Below are positions 35,616 through 43,955 of a stretch of 45,520 nt of DNA, in pieces; positions within the stretch are counted from its first letter, which is position 1, and every line of letters starts with the position of its first letter. The notes under the pieces are model-generated. The model ran no database searches. It saw nothing but the letters and a program-made list of their open reading frames with translations, and was not told the DNA's origin. Made by a program: the position numbers and the translations under genes. Origin of the DNA: Chloroflexota bacterium (GTDB lineage: Bacteria > Chloroflexota > Anaerolineae > Caldilineales > Caldilineaceae); the NCBI GenBank assembly GCA_026389895.1, contig JAPLGZ010000807.1, positions 1 to 45,520 of the forward strand, written 5' to 3'.

Positions 35616-37538
35616 TTAACGGCCCAATGAGGGCGTTATGCGCAGCAACCATTGGCTACGAGTTGACCAAAGTCCACCCAGTAGCAACAGAATCATGGTC
35701 ACCACTGAAATGTCTTTACCAATCGTACGCGGCGGGGTATCTTCGAAGCGCAACAATAGATAGCCGTCACCATGAGGAACGGGAACCGTCATGCGGCCCA
35801 ACGGGCCGGTTTCTTCGGGGATGATGTTGAGGGGGCGGACTACTTTGCCATGTTCTCCGTCAAGCAGATAGGCATGCCAGCCGGGATAGTAAAATTGGTT
35901 AAAAACAACCCGTTGCTCGCTGTCACGCTGGTTATAAAAATAGACCTCTTCCATCACCGTATTATGGGCCACAGAATTTAGGGCAAAAGTTTTATAATCA
36001 AGCGGATAGGTTCGGTTGGCATAATCAATCATGGTGGTTACGGGCTTTACCGGTCCGCCAGTCTCATCTTGACGAATATATTCATCGGCAATCGGGCTCC
36101 ATTTAGGGATTTCCTTGGTCCAGCGGGTGCTGCCGGTCATCTCGTCGGACGATTGTTGAAAACGCATTAAACCGGCCAAACTCACTGACCCCTCTGCCGG
36201 CTCGCGAACTTCTACGCGTACATACGGATAACTGCCGAGCAAAATCAGACCGATCAGGGCGAGTAAGGGCAAATTCAGTCCATCCTCCAAGCGCGTTTGG
36301 CGGTGGGCAATTAATCCGGCCAGAATGCTGACACAGAGCGCCGTAATGCTAAACCAACGCCAAGGGAATTGCGCGGCACGCAAAACACCTTTGATCAGGG
36401 GGAAATCCCACAAGGGCGCCGCCCACGTCAGGCCCACAAAAGTAGCGACCACCGCCGCGATGACCAAACAGGTGATTTCCCAGCGCAGCCGCCCAGCACT
36501 TTTCCAGATCATCCCGACGCCAAGCACCGCGAAGACGACGGGTACAATCCCCAGTTGAAAACCAATCGGGTCATTAGGGCCGACAATGCTTGTGCCAAAG
36601 CCCCAACGCGGACTGAATAGTTGAAAAAAATAGACAAAGTGACCATGAAAATCGTAGCGAACATCGAACCATTGGTCAACGCGCACATCTTTGTATTCAA
36701 AGAGTACGGGCAGCCAGAAGATTGCGCTTAGGCCAACACCAGCCAGCAGACCAAGCCCAGGCACAAAAGCCCGTTGCACCCACAGCCAGATGCGCTGCCC
36801 GAGTTTTTGCCTGGCACTGTTACCCTCTTCAGCGGCATAAACGAAGACAAGCACGACGACGTACAATCCAAGCAAAGGCGTAAATAGTACAATGACCAGG
36901 TTACTCGTTAACATAAGCCCAGCATAGCTAACTGCGGCGCCTACCACCCAGCGATATGAAGGTCGGACAATCGCCTGCCGTACGGTCCAGAGGCAAAGCG
37001 GTAGCCAGAGAAAAGCCATACTCTCGGATAGGTTGGCGCGCACGTAGAGGTTGAGCAAATGATAGGGGATATAGACGTAGGCCAAGGCGGCGATCACGGC
37101 GGAGGGTCGCCCCAACCAGGAACGGATGTAGAGATACATGGCGGCAGCGCTGCCCACGATGCTCAAGCCGAAGACCGTCTCAATTGCGCCGGTATAGCCA
37201 AAATGCAAAAAATGCAATAATAATTCCGCTACAAAGTGGCTAAACCCGCCATAGATATTAAAAAACGGATAACCATAGCCAAAAGCAAAATCGGGGCTCC
37301 AGCGCGGCCACCAGATGCCATCTTGCACCACGCGATCAAATTCAAAGAGAAAATAGACATGATGGCGGGCATCATTGGCGCCCCAAAAATAACCGGGCAA
37401 CATAAACGGTGCAACCGCAAAACTGGTCAGCGCCAACGTCAGCCAAAAAAGACCATCACGCCATAGCGCAACTGGCGAGCTAGATGACCATTCAGTTTTG
37501 GAGAGAATTGGTGCATCGCGTTCCATGTCACTGACCAT
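35616..37538 (-). CDS. Large multi-pass membrane protein, GT-C-like/6-PTPS-related family
   Basis: About 640 aa from the ATG at 37538 (MVSDMERD), preferred because it overlaps the upstream gene's stop by 11 bases. About ten membrane helices are visible. The first outer loop has FWGANDARHHVYFLFEFDRVVQDGIWWPRWSPDFAFGYGYPFFNIYGG. That pattern is typical of bacterial membrane proteins annotated as 6-pyruvoyl-tetrahydropterin-synthase-related, which look like GT-C glycosyltransferases with an acidic D in loop 1. A soluble beta-rich domain follows at about 470-610 before the last helix. It is paralogous to the gene just upstream. A role in building surface glycans is inferred. Confidence 0.8.
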   Translation of the reverse strand: MVSDMERDAPILSKTEWSSSSPVALWRDGLFWLTLALTSFAVAPFMLPGYFWGANDARHHVYFLFEFDRVVQDGIWWPRWSPDFAFGYGYPFFNIYGGFSHFVAELLLHFLHFGYTGAIETVFGLSIVGSAAAMYLYIRSWLGRPSAVIAALAYVYIPYHLLNLYVRANLSESMAFLWLPLCLWTVRQAIVRPSYRWVVGAAVSYAGLMLTSNLVIVLFTPLLGLYVVVLVFVYAAEEGNSARQKLGQRIWLWVQRAFVPGLGLLAGVGLSAIFWLPVLFEYKDVRVDQWFDVRYDFHGHFVYFFQLFSPRWGFGTSIVGPNDPIGFQLGIVPVVFAVLGVGMIWKSAGRLRWEITCLVIAAVVATFVGLTWAAPLWDFPLIKGVLRAAQFPWRWFSITALCVSILAGLIAHRQTRLEDGLNLPLLALIGLILLGSYPYVRVEVREPAEGSVSLAGLMRFQQSSDEMTGSTRWTKEIPKWSPIADEYIRQDETGGPVKPVTTMIDYANRTYPLDYKTFALNSVAHNTVMEEVYFYNQRDSEQRVVFNQFYYPGWHAYLLDGEHGKVVRPLNIIPEETGPLGRMTVPVPHGDGYLLLRFEDTPPRTIGKDISVVTMILLLLGGLWSTRSQWLLRITPSLGR

Positions 37539-39096
37539 GAAACACCAGCTTATCGTTAATGCCGCCATCCACCGGTAAGCGCTTGCCATCGCGCCAGTCA
37601 TAATAACCAAAGTAATAACGCAAATTGGGGGTCTGGGCGGCCTTTGTTAAATCCAACTGATAAGTGTCAGTTAGGATTTTACCTGGTTGCCAGCTCGTCA
37701 TTAGACATTTACCATCGCATGGTTGGCGATCCAGTTGTGCGACGACGACAGGCGAGTCATCATCACCAGTCAAGGCTTGGAAAAATACATTATTATCAAA
37801 GCCAATCGGCTGCAAGACTTGCCAGGTCACTTCTAATGTCGCGGTGCGCGGCTGCTTGTGCTCTGTTAAGTTAGCCGAGAGTAGCACAAAATTATCATTG
37901 CCGCCGATGACGGCAACGGGAGCATCTGGAGGGGTGACTTGGGTAAAAGTGGTAGAAAGATAGGGGTAACTACTCAATACCACCAGGGTTAGGAGGATCG
38001 ACCAGTAGGCATTCGCATTAAACTCGCTATGCAAAACGGGTAAACTGCCCGCAGTCACCGCCAATAAGGGACCGGCCAGTAACAATATCTGCCAAGGATA
38101 GGTGATAAGTCGTTCCGCATGGCTCAAGCGCCACAGTGGCTCGCTCATGCTCAAGCTCAGGATAATTAAGATCACGGTGCCGATAAAGCTGAAACCGAGC
38201 AAGCGGCCCAACCAATCCGCTTGCCACCGAATTTTCTGCCGACTATGCGGTGCCACTTGCCACAACCAGAGGGTTAGCGCGCTAAAGCTCACCGCCGCAA
38301 AGCCCAGTTGAAAAGGGTAAGCGTCCTGCCAGCCAGGCAGACTGGGCGCCACTTGCCAGTTGCTAGCAAACAGTTGAAACAGGAAGACAAAATGGTCTTG
38401 AAAGTTTACAGGAGAGGGTGCAGTGACAGCCCAGAGCGGAATCAAACTAGTCAATCCGGCCGCACCGCTGAGCAGGACAACCCATACCGTCACCCATTGG
38501 CGCTCAACCCACAAGCTATAGAGGAGCAAAAAACAGGTCGCCAATATTGCCAATCCAGCCTGTGTCCGCCACATCCACAGTAGTGTGATCACAACCAAGA
38601 TGGCTGCACTCATGGATCGGCTCTGGGCATGAATGGCGATGCCAGCCAAGGCGAGGGGCAGTAAACCAAGCATCAGCGCATCACTCAGGCTGCCACGGAT
38701 ATAGACTGTGGCTAGAAAAGAGGGGAGCAACATATAGACCGCACCCGCCAAGCCAGCGCCCCGATCGCCGAGCCGTGGGCACAGCCAGACATAAATGCCT
38801 AGCCCCCCCAGCAACAAACAGAGGGCAAAAGTGACACGCACCGCGGCAACCGGGCCCAGGCCCAATACGATCAAGGGGCGGACCAACAAAAAAGTGCCAC
38901 TCCCGATCCCGCGCCAGAGATCAGACGCCGTTGCGATATTGGCGATTGCGTTAGGACTCGTTGCGTTGAAGACCGGGACAAAGCCATCTAAACTTTGCCA
39001 ATAACCAGGAAACGTGGCAGGCGCCCAAGCGAGCACACTTAGTAATAAAACGGCCCAAAAACCAGTACGCGCCGGCTGACGCTGGATCACATTCAT
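37528..39096 (-). CDS. Multi-pass membrane protein, paralogue of the downstream GT-C-like protein
   Basis: 522 aa with about ten helices and a C-terminal soluble part (about 405-522). It has the same plan as its neighbour: a helix-2 region ending YIRGSLSDALMLGLLPLALAG (neighbour: YVRANLSESMAFLWLPLCLWT), and a loop FVFLFQLFASNW...FQLGFA (neighbour: FVYFFQLFSPRW...FQLGIV). Its first loop (DGFVPVFNATSPNAIANIATASDLW) lacks the DARHH motif, so the two are not interchangeable. The stop overlaps the downstream start by 11 bases, indicating coupled translation and perhaps a complex. Confidence 0.78.
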   Translation of the reverse strand: MNVIQRQPARTGFWAVLLLSVLAWAPATFPGYWQSLDGFVPVFNATSPNAIANIATASDLWRGIGSGTFLLVRPLIVLGLGPVAAVRVTFALCLLLGGLGIYVWLCPRLGDRGAGLAGAVYMLLPSFLATVYIRGSLSDALMLGLLPLALAGIAIHAQSRSMSAAILVVITLLWMWRTQAGLAILATCFLLLYSLWVERQWVTVWVVLLSGAAGLTSLIPLWAVTAPSPVNFQDHFVFLFQLFASNWQVAPSLPGWQDAYPFQLGFAAVSFSALTLWLWQVAPHSRQKIRWQADWLGRLLGFSFIGTVILIILSLSMSEPLWRLSHAERLITYPWQILLLAGPLLAVTAGSLPVLHSEFNANAYWSILLTLVVLSSYPYLSTTFTQVTPPDAPVAVIGGNDNFVLLSANLTEHKQPRTATLEVTWQVLQPIGFDNNVFFQALTGDDDSPVVVAQLDRQPCDGKCLMTSWQPGKILTDTYQLDLTKAAQTPNLRYYFGYYDWRDGKRLPVDGGINDKLVFHGQ

Positions 39097-39152
39097 GGCA
39101 AGATTATAGCACGCAGCGGAAGATTGATGGCAAATGCAGTAAGGAAAAGTAG

Positions 39153-39219
39153 GAAGTAGGGATTAAGGCGTAGGGAACTACAGGTTAATCCCGTATCCCT
39201 ACACCTTAATCCCTACTTC
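39153..39219 (-). terminator. 24-bp-stem terminator after the DinB-like gene
   Basis: Arms 39153-39176 and 39196-39219 pair at 23 of 24 positions. The single exception is C.A in the plus-strand RNA but a G.U wobble in minus-strand RNA, matching the direction of the gene that ends four bases away at 39223. Confidence 0.8.
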
Positions 39220-39222
39220 TCT

Positions 39223-39705
39223 TCATTTAAGCCCTTTGCCTTCTCGGTTGGCATGGCCAGCCAGATAGGTGAGCCAAGCGCGGGCGCTCATGGGGCCAAA
39301 AAAATTATGCCGCACGGTGGCCGTTTCGTTGAGTTTGGCAGTGGCCAGTTGGCGGGCCAATTCAATGGTTGCCTGGCGCGTCTTCTGGAAAAATTCACGC
39401 TGTTGAGGAAGATTGAGGCTGGCCGCTGGCTGATAACTATCATATTCATCTTGGATAAAGGCTTTACCCAGGAAGACACGCAAGCGGCGTTGCCCCCAGC
39501 GCTCGATCCCCGAGATGTGCCGCAATAGTTCGCGGTTGGCCGGTGTATCAGCCGCTGTCTCAGCGCGTGTAGCAATCGCCTGGCCAGATTGTTCAAGTTT
39601 AGTGATTAATTCGGTAATCGTTGTCTTGCGGGCCGGGCGCTCCCATAGCAAGCTCGATAAATTATAAATAGCCCAATTTTTAATGCCCGTCAATTTAATC
39701 GCCAT
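39223..39705 (-). CDS. DinB-like four-helix protein
   Basis: About 160 aa from the ATG at 39705 (MAIKLTGIKNW), chosen over the GTG 24 bases upstream because AAAGGAAAG sits at the right distance. Helical throughout. Histidines at HISGIERWGQRRLRVFLG and near the C-terminus (YLAGHANREGKGLK) fit the metal triad of the DinB/YfiT superfamily. DinB-fold enzymes include thiol S-transferases and metal-dependent hydrolases. The exact reaction is unknown, and family assignment rests on pattern alone. Confidence 0.65.
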   Translation of the reverse strand: MAIKLTGIKNWAIYNLSSLLWERPARKTTITELITKLEQSGQAIATRAETAADTPANRELLRHISGIERWGQRRLRVFLGKAFIQDEYDSYQPAASLNLPQQREFFQKTRQATIELARQLATAKLNETATVRHNFFGPMSARAWLTYLAGHANREGKGLK

Positions 39706-39783
39706 AAAATGCTTTCCTTTTAAAGTCACTCCAAAAGCTTCGTGCCAACCAAGCGCGCAGAGTTTTCAGAGCGTTATTTGATT

Positions 39784-40368
39784 TTATACTTCATGTAAGC
39801 CCACACCGTCTAACGGCTCGCGATGGCCAAAATCCAATAACACGCCGCCACCTTCGGCGCCGCCTGGATCTAAAGGTCTAGCACCACTGGCGTGGGCATT
39901 GTTGACGCGTTGACCATAGGCATTGAGCAACTCCAACTCGGTCAGGCTCAAGCCATAGCGGTTTTGTGGATGTTGCAAAATGCGCACGAGATCTAACGTG
40001 ACAATGCGCCCCACGTCCTCGCCAGTCTGAAAAGGCACCCAGCGGATTGGCGCCATGCGCATAAAATCGCTGGCGGCCGGGGTGGGACGATGGAGACGGC
40101 GCAAAGGTAAAACGGAGCGTTCCAATTGCCAAGCCAGAAACCATTCGGCGCCGGCAGGGGCAGTAATATCCTGGCCCATTAAAAAATAGACCCGATCTAC
40201 ATTGGCGATCAGTTCATGAATCGATTCATAATCTGCCCCGCGCACTGGCGTGCGACGAATTTCGATGCCGATCTGCACCGGTAACTGCGCCACGGCCCGG
40301 CCAATCACGGCGCGCTCGGGTTCTAGATCGTTGGTTGCACTAACAAAAAGACGTAATGTTTCAGCCAT
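39784..40368 (-). CDS. DUF4062-like protein
   Basis: About 194 aa from the ATG at 40368. The opening LRLFVSATNDLEPERAVIGRAVAQLPVQIGIEIRRTPVRGADYESIHELIANVDRVYFLMGQDITAPAGAEW matches the DUF4062 pattern (short strand, S(A/S)TxDLxxER, helix, then a strand before a LxGxD/R loop). This fold is TIR/STIR-like and is often the N-terminal sensor of large NTPase proteins in signalling or defence. Here it stands alone. A glycine-rich tail (DPGGAEGGGVLLDFGHREPLDGVGL) has no assignment. The weak ribosome-binding site makes the start tentative. Confidence 0.6.
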   Translation of the reverse strand: MAETLRLFVSATNDLEPERAVIGRAVAQLPVQIGIEIRRTPVRGADYESIHELIANVDRVYFLMGQDITAPAGAEWFLAWQLERSVLPLRRLHRPTPAASDFMRMAPIRWVPFQTGEDVGRIVTLDLVRILQHPQNRYGLSLTELELLNAYGQRVNNAHASGARPLDPGGAEGGGVLLDFGHREPLDGVGLHEV

Positions 40369-40410
40369 AGGAATCAAATTTTGCTTTTTTGAATAGGGAA
40401 CTACCCGCCA

Positions 40411-40620
40411 TCAACTATCCTGCTCGAGCAAGCGTCCCCTCAACGGTTTAACTAACGGCGGTAGATCATCCTAGATTGTGTCCCAAAGGATCTTTGGCGC
40501 ATCTGAAAAATAGACATGGACGACCCAGTTACGCATGGAGCGCATCACTTTGACGCCAAATTCGCGTTGTAAATCCCCGCGCTGCGCAGGTAAGATGTGC
40601 ACAGCATCGTCATGTTTCAT
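40411..40620 (-). pseudogene. Relic of an MntA-HepT toxin-antitoxin pair: fused fragments with an in-frame stop
   Basis: Minus-strand translation from the ATG at 40620 gives MKHDDAVHILPAQRGDLQREFGVK, like the N-terminus of minimal nucleotidyltransferases (MntA). It then passes directly into MRSMRNWVVHVYFSDAPKILWDTI, the HepT RNase signature (RNxxxH, then a Tyr). A TAG at 40471-40473 interrupts the frame. Beyond it the same frame continues DDLPPLVKPLRGRLLEQDS to TGA at 40411, which is the normal HepT C-terminus. An internal deletion thus joined the two genes and a stop codon followed, probably CAG to TAG. The NTase GSxARG active site is gone. The first codons overlap the end of the hydrolase gene by 11 bases. 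Confidence 0.72.
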
Positions 40621-41392
40621 GAATCTGCCCAGTAACACGAGCCAGGAAGCTTGCCATCAATTCAGTCGTTTCAACGGCTTGCTCTAACATTACCATATGC
40701 CCTGCATCGGCTACTCCATGCAATTCGCTGTGCGGCAGTTGTTCGTGCAGGCGTTCACTATACTTGAGCGGCGTCATCTTGTCCAACTGGCCACAGACGA
40801 TCAGGGTTGGCAACGTGATTTCCGTGACACGCGTGCTAACGTCAAAAGTATTACAGGCACTAAAGTCATTGTAGAGCACATCAGGCTTCACTTCGCGCAA
40901 ACGTTGCAGTGCCAGCCGTTTTGTCTGCGAATTCGCGGTTGGCGCGTACATCAGATCCACTAATTGTTCGGTTGTGGCCGTAAAGTCACTTTGCAGGCCC
41001 GTTAGAATCGCGGGCGCCACGCGCAGCCGTGAACTTGTGCCAATTAACCCCAGCCCCACCAAACGGTCTGGATAGGCGAGGGCAAAATCAAGTGCGATGG
41101 CGCCGCCCATCGAATGGCCAGCCAACACAAATGGTGGCAAAGCTAAAGCCTCAACAAAGGCGAACAGCCAGTCTCGATATGGAGTCAGGCTGGTAAAACC
41201 ATCACCAACAGAACGGCCATGCCCCGGCAGATCGGGCGCATAGACCGGGGTCTTGGGCAGATGACGCAGTTGTGGTGGCCAGTGTACGTGTGTACCGCCC
41301 GCACCGTGGATCAATACCAAAGGCGGAGCAGAGGCCTTCTTGTTATTCTCTGCATAAAAAATGGTTTGACCATGCACCGTGACAGAAGCCAT
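40610..41392 (-). CDS. Alpha/beta-hydrolase fold protein
   Basis: 260 aa. The catalytic triad is visible: nucleophile S94 in AGHSMGG, D204 in CGQLDKMTP and H232 in ADAGHMVMLEQ. The oxyanion-hole HG lies in VLIHGAGGTHVHW. Overall it looks like the small esterase/lipase/C-C hydrolase group. No signal peptide, so cytoplasmic. Substrate unknown. It lies 15 bases downstream of gmd on the same strand, so they may share a transcript. Its last 11 bases overlap the toxin-antitoxin relic. Confidence 0.92.
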   Translation of the reverse strand: MASVTVHGQTIFYAENNKKASAPPLVLIHGAGGTHVHWPPQLRHLPKTPVYAPDLPGHGRSVGDGFTSLTPYRDWLFAFVEALALPPFVLAGHSMGGAIALDFALAYPDRLVGLGLIGTSSRLRVAPAILTGLQSDFTATTEQLVDLMYAPTANSQTKRLALQRLREVKPDVLYNDFSACNTFDVSTRVTEITLPTLIVCGQLDKMTPLKYSERLHEQLPHSELHGVADAGHMVMLEQAVETTELMASFLARVTGQIHET

Positions 41393-41407
41393 CCGAATAT
41401 TCTACCG

Positions 41408-42376
41408 CTATTTCTCATTATTCTGCAACGTTTGCAGATCGGCATCCACCATCAAACGCACCAGCTGGCGGAAGTTCACCGTTGGTTCCCAACCTAATTT
41501 AGCGCCAGCTTTAGCCGGGTCGCCGACCAGCAGATCAACTTCGGCTGGTCGATAATATTTGGGGTCTTGCACCACATATTGCTTCCAGTCTAAATCCAAG
41601 TAACTAAATGCTTCTTCGACAAACTCCTGCACGCTATGCGTCTCACCCGTCGCCACTACATAATCATCCGGCGCATCCTGTTGCAGCATTAACCACATAG
41701 CACGGACATAGTCGCCAGCATAGCCCCAGTCGCGCCGGGCTTCTAAATTGCCCAGATGCAACTCGTGCGCCAAGCCAAGTTTGATACGGGCGGCGGCGTC
41801 GGTGATTTTGTGCGTGACAAATTCCAGACCGCGGCGGGGCGATTCATGATTAAAGAGAATGCCCGAACAGCCAAACAGATTATAACTTTCGCGGTAGTTG
41901 ATCGTGATCCAATGGCCATAAACTTTGGCGACGCCATAGGGGCTGCGCGGATAAAGCGGGGTTGTTTCGCGCTGCGGCACTTCCATGACTTTGCCAAACA
42001 TTTCGCTGCTGCTGGCCTGATAAAAACGAATTTGCGGATCGACAAAACGAATTGCCTCTAACATACGCGTCACACCGAGGGCCGTAAATTCACCCGTCAG
42101 CACTGGTTGACTGAAACTCGTGGGCACAAAGCTCTGGGCAGCCAAGTTATAAACTTCTTGCGGGCGATGATCTTGCAGGATCCCGATCAAACTCATCTGA
42201 TCTAACAGATCACCCTGAACAATTTCGATCTGGCGCTGAATATGTTTCAGGCGCTCAAAATTGATGGTGCTGGTACGGCGCACCATCCCAATGACTTTAT
42301 AGCCTTGTTGTAACAAAAATTCGGCCAGATAGCTGCCATCTTGACCGGTTACGCCAGTGACCAATGCGGTGGGCAT
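41408..42376 (-). CDS. gmd: GDP-mannose 4,6-dehydratase
   Basis: 322 aa. It converts GDP-D-mannose to GDP-4-keto-6-deoxy-D-mannose with bound NADP+. Visible features: the SDR Rossmann motif [16 protein letters not shown], the family block [16 protein letters not shown], the catalytic SSSEMFGKV...[12 protein letters not shown] (Tyr-x3-Lys), and [18 protein letters not shown] and [23 protein letters not shown], which are characteristic of Gmd. AAGGAG lies about 12-13 bases upstream of the ATG. With the Rmd homologue upstream it provides GDP-D-rhamnose; no fucose synthase is in the window. Confidence 0.96.
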   Translation of the reverse strand: MPTALVTGVTGQDGSYLAEFLLQQGYKVIGMVRRTSTINFERLKHIQRQIEIVQGDLLDQMSLIGILQDHRPQEVYNLAAQSFVPTSFSQPVLTGEFTALGVTRMLEAIRFVDPQIRFYQASSSEMFGKVMEVPQRETTPLYPRSPYGVAKVYGHWITINYRESYNLFGCSGILFNHESPRRGLEFVTHKITDAAARIKLGLAHELHLGNLEARRDWGYAGDYVRAMWLMLQQDAPDDYVVATGETHSVQEFVEEAFSYLDLDWKQYVVQDPKYYRPAEVDLLVGDPAKAGAKLGWEPTVNFRQLVRLMVDADLQTLQNNEK

Positions 42377-42722
42377 GAAAAAAATTTCTCCTTACTGATT
42401 CGATTGCATGGAGGAGCAAGGATGCCAAACGCGCAACGAGAGCATTTCTCGGCTTGGCATCCGCGCGTCATTCCACAATTATTTACGCAAATTACGCAGG
42501 CAAAAGAAACGTTACCCAGAGACCTCGGCGGAGTGTTCGACTGAGCGTTCGCGCCCAATGGCGGGTGCCCCTGGGCGCGGCTCACGCCGAAGTTTCACGC
42601 CGATCGTCTTGATCGAACGCACACGGCGGAAAATTAAAGCGACCTTTTTGTTCACGCTTGGTATGCTTGGCGGAGGTTATTTCTCTGTGTAACCGCTTTT
42701 TATATGGCTTGCATCACCTGCA
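42377..42722. other. Structured spacer between rmd and gmd
   Basis: No gene is supported. Two hairpins stand out. At 42420-42462, GGATGCCAA pairs with TTGGCATCC around an inner CGAGA/TCTCG stem. At about 42542-42583, TGAGC plus CGCGCCCA pair with TGGGCGCG plus GCTCA, with a three-base bulge. Read on the minus strand they form a leader before gmd or mark the end of the rmd transcript. Confidence 0.5.
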
Positions 42723-43673
42723 TTATTTAATCTGAGTACGCCAAAAATCTAACAAATCATGCAGTGAGTCGCGCAAATCTATTTGCGGCTGCCAACCAGT
42801 AGCGGCGACAAGCCGGTGATTGTCGCAAGTACTCACAGGCACATCACTGGGGCGCAAGCGCGCTGGGTCAACGGTAACCTGCACTTGAGCGGGTGTCAGT
42901 TCCATCAAGGTCTCTAGCAGCCAACGGGCAGACTGACTTTTCCCACTACCCACATTATACACTTCGCCAGCTTCTCCGTGTTGAAGCAAAAGCCAATAGG
43001 CGCGTACGACATCGCGCACATCGGTAAAATCACGCTGAGCCTCCAGATTCCCAACGGCGACCACAGGCGGACGTAAGCCGCTCTCGATCTCGGCAATCTG
43101 GCGCGCAAACGCGCTGGCAACAAAATCATCCGCCTGATCTGGCCCAATATGATTAAAACTACGCGCGCGGAGCGTGGGCAGATGATGACTATACCAATAT
43201 TGCAAAGCCATCATATCCTGAGCCACTTTACTGACGCCATAGGGGCTATTGGGCCGTAAGGGTGTTGCTTCGTCAATGGGCAAATCTTCAGGACGCACCA
43301 AGCCATAGACTTCATTGGAGGTAACGACCAGGGTGCGACAAGCCGGCGTCCATCGCCATAGGGCCTCCATCAAATTAAGCTGGCACTGAATGTTCAGTTC
43401 GTAGGTCGTCCACGGTTGCTGCCAACTGCCCCCGACATCACTCCACGCCGCCAAATGTAACATGCAATCTGGTTGCACCGTCTGGATGAGATCACTCACC
43501 CAGAGCGCGTTACGCAGATCACCCCGATGCAAAGTCAATTGATTACGTAAATGTTGGATGCGCCGCTCATGCCGATGAATCACGCCATGTAGTTCAATGT
43601 CGGTTTCACGCAGCAGATATTCGGCTAAATGGCTGCCCGCAAAACCGGCAATCCCCGTGAGTAGGACGCGCAA
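42723..43673 (-). CDS. rmd: GDP-6-deoxy-D-mannose reductase (Rmd-like)
   Basis: 316 aa SDR. It reduces GDP-4-keto-6-deoxymannose to GDP-D-rhamnose. Motifs: TGIAGFAGSHLAEYL; TSNEVYG; SPYGVSKVAQDM (Tyr-x3-Lys); and the Rmd-type block FNHIGPDQADDFVASAFARQIAEIE with VGNLEAQRDFTDVRDVVRAYWLLL. The start is TTG at 43673, with GGAG about seven to eight bases upstream; no in-frame ATG fits the N-terminal strand. It lies upstream of gmd on the same strand. A GDP-4-keto epimerase/reductase for L-fucose would look different at the N-terminus. Confidence 0.88.
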   Translation of the reverse strand: MRVLLTGIAGFAGSHLAEYLLRETDIELHGVIHRHERRIQHLRNQLTLHRGDLRNALWVSDLIQTVQPDCMLHLAAWSDVGGSWQQPWTTYELNIQCQLNLMEALWRWTPACRTLVVTSNEVYGLVRPEDLPIDEATPLRPNSPYGVSKVAQDMMALQYWYSHHLPTLRARSFNHIGPDQADDFVASAFARQIAEIESGLRPPVVAVGNLEAQRDFTDVRDVVRAYWLLLQHGEAGEVYNVGSGKSQSARWLLETLMELTPAQVQVTVDPARLRPSDVPVSTCDNHRLVAATGWQPQIDLRDSLHDLLDFWRTQIK

Positions 43674-43899
43674 TAGATGCTCCCTTAACTAATTCAGGTT
43701 GATAGGCTAGTATAGTCCAAAAAAGCCCGATGCCCCAAATAATCTATATTCGTCGGGCGAACAGTTGGCTATGCTTCAACCAGAGGTCTAGGCCGAGGAT
43801 GATTTACGCTCGTGAGGCGTAGCTGGCGGTCAACAACCTAAAAACCTTGCAGACGCCCAAGGGATCGAGGGTCTGTTCCCTACATGATGGGCAAAGTTA

Positions 43900-43948
43900 G
43901 CCTTACGCACCCCTGAATCGAAGGCCATAGTTCAAGGGTGCGTGAGGC
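43900..43948 (-). terminator. 18-bp hairpin after the enolase-superfamily gene
   Basis: Arms 43900-43917 and 43931-43948 pair at 16 of 18 positions (the others are G.T and A.C), eight bases beyond the minus-strand stop at 43956. The rest of the 43674-43955 spacer shows no gene. Confidence 0.7.
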
Positions 43949-43955
43949 CAAGTTT

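Noticed and set aside
42408-42692. Small plus-strand frames in the rmd-gmd spacer
   Set aside because: Basic, low-information translations crossing strong hairpins; the spacer looks non-coding.
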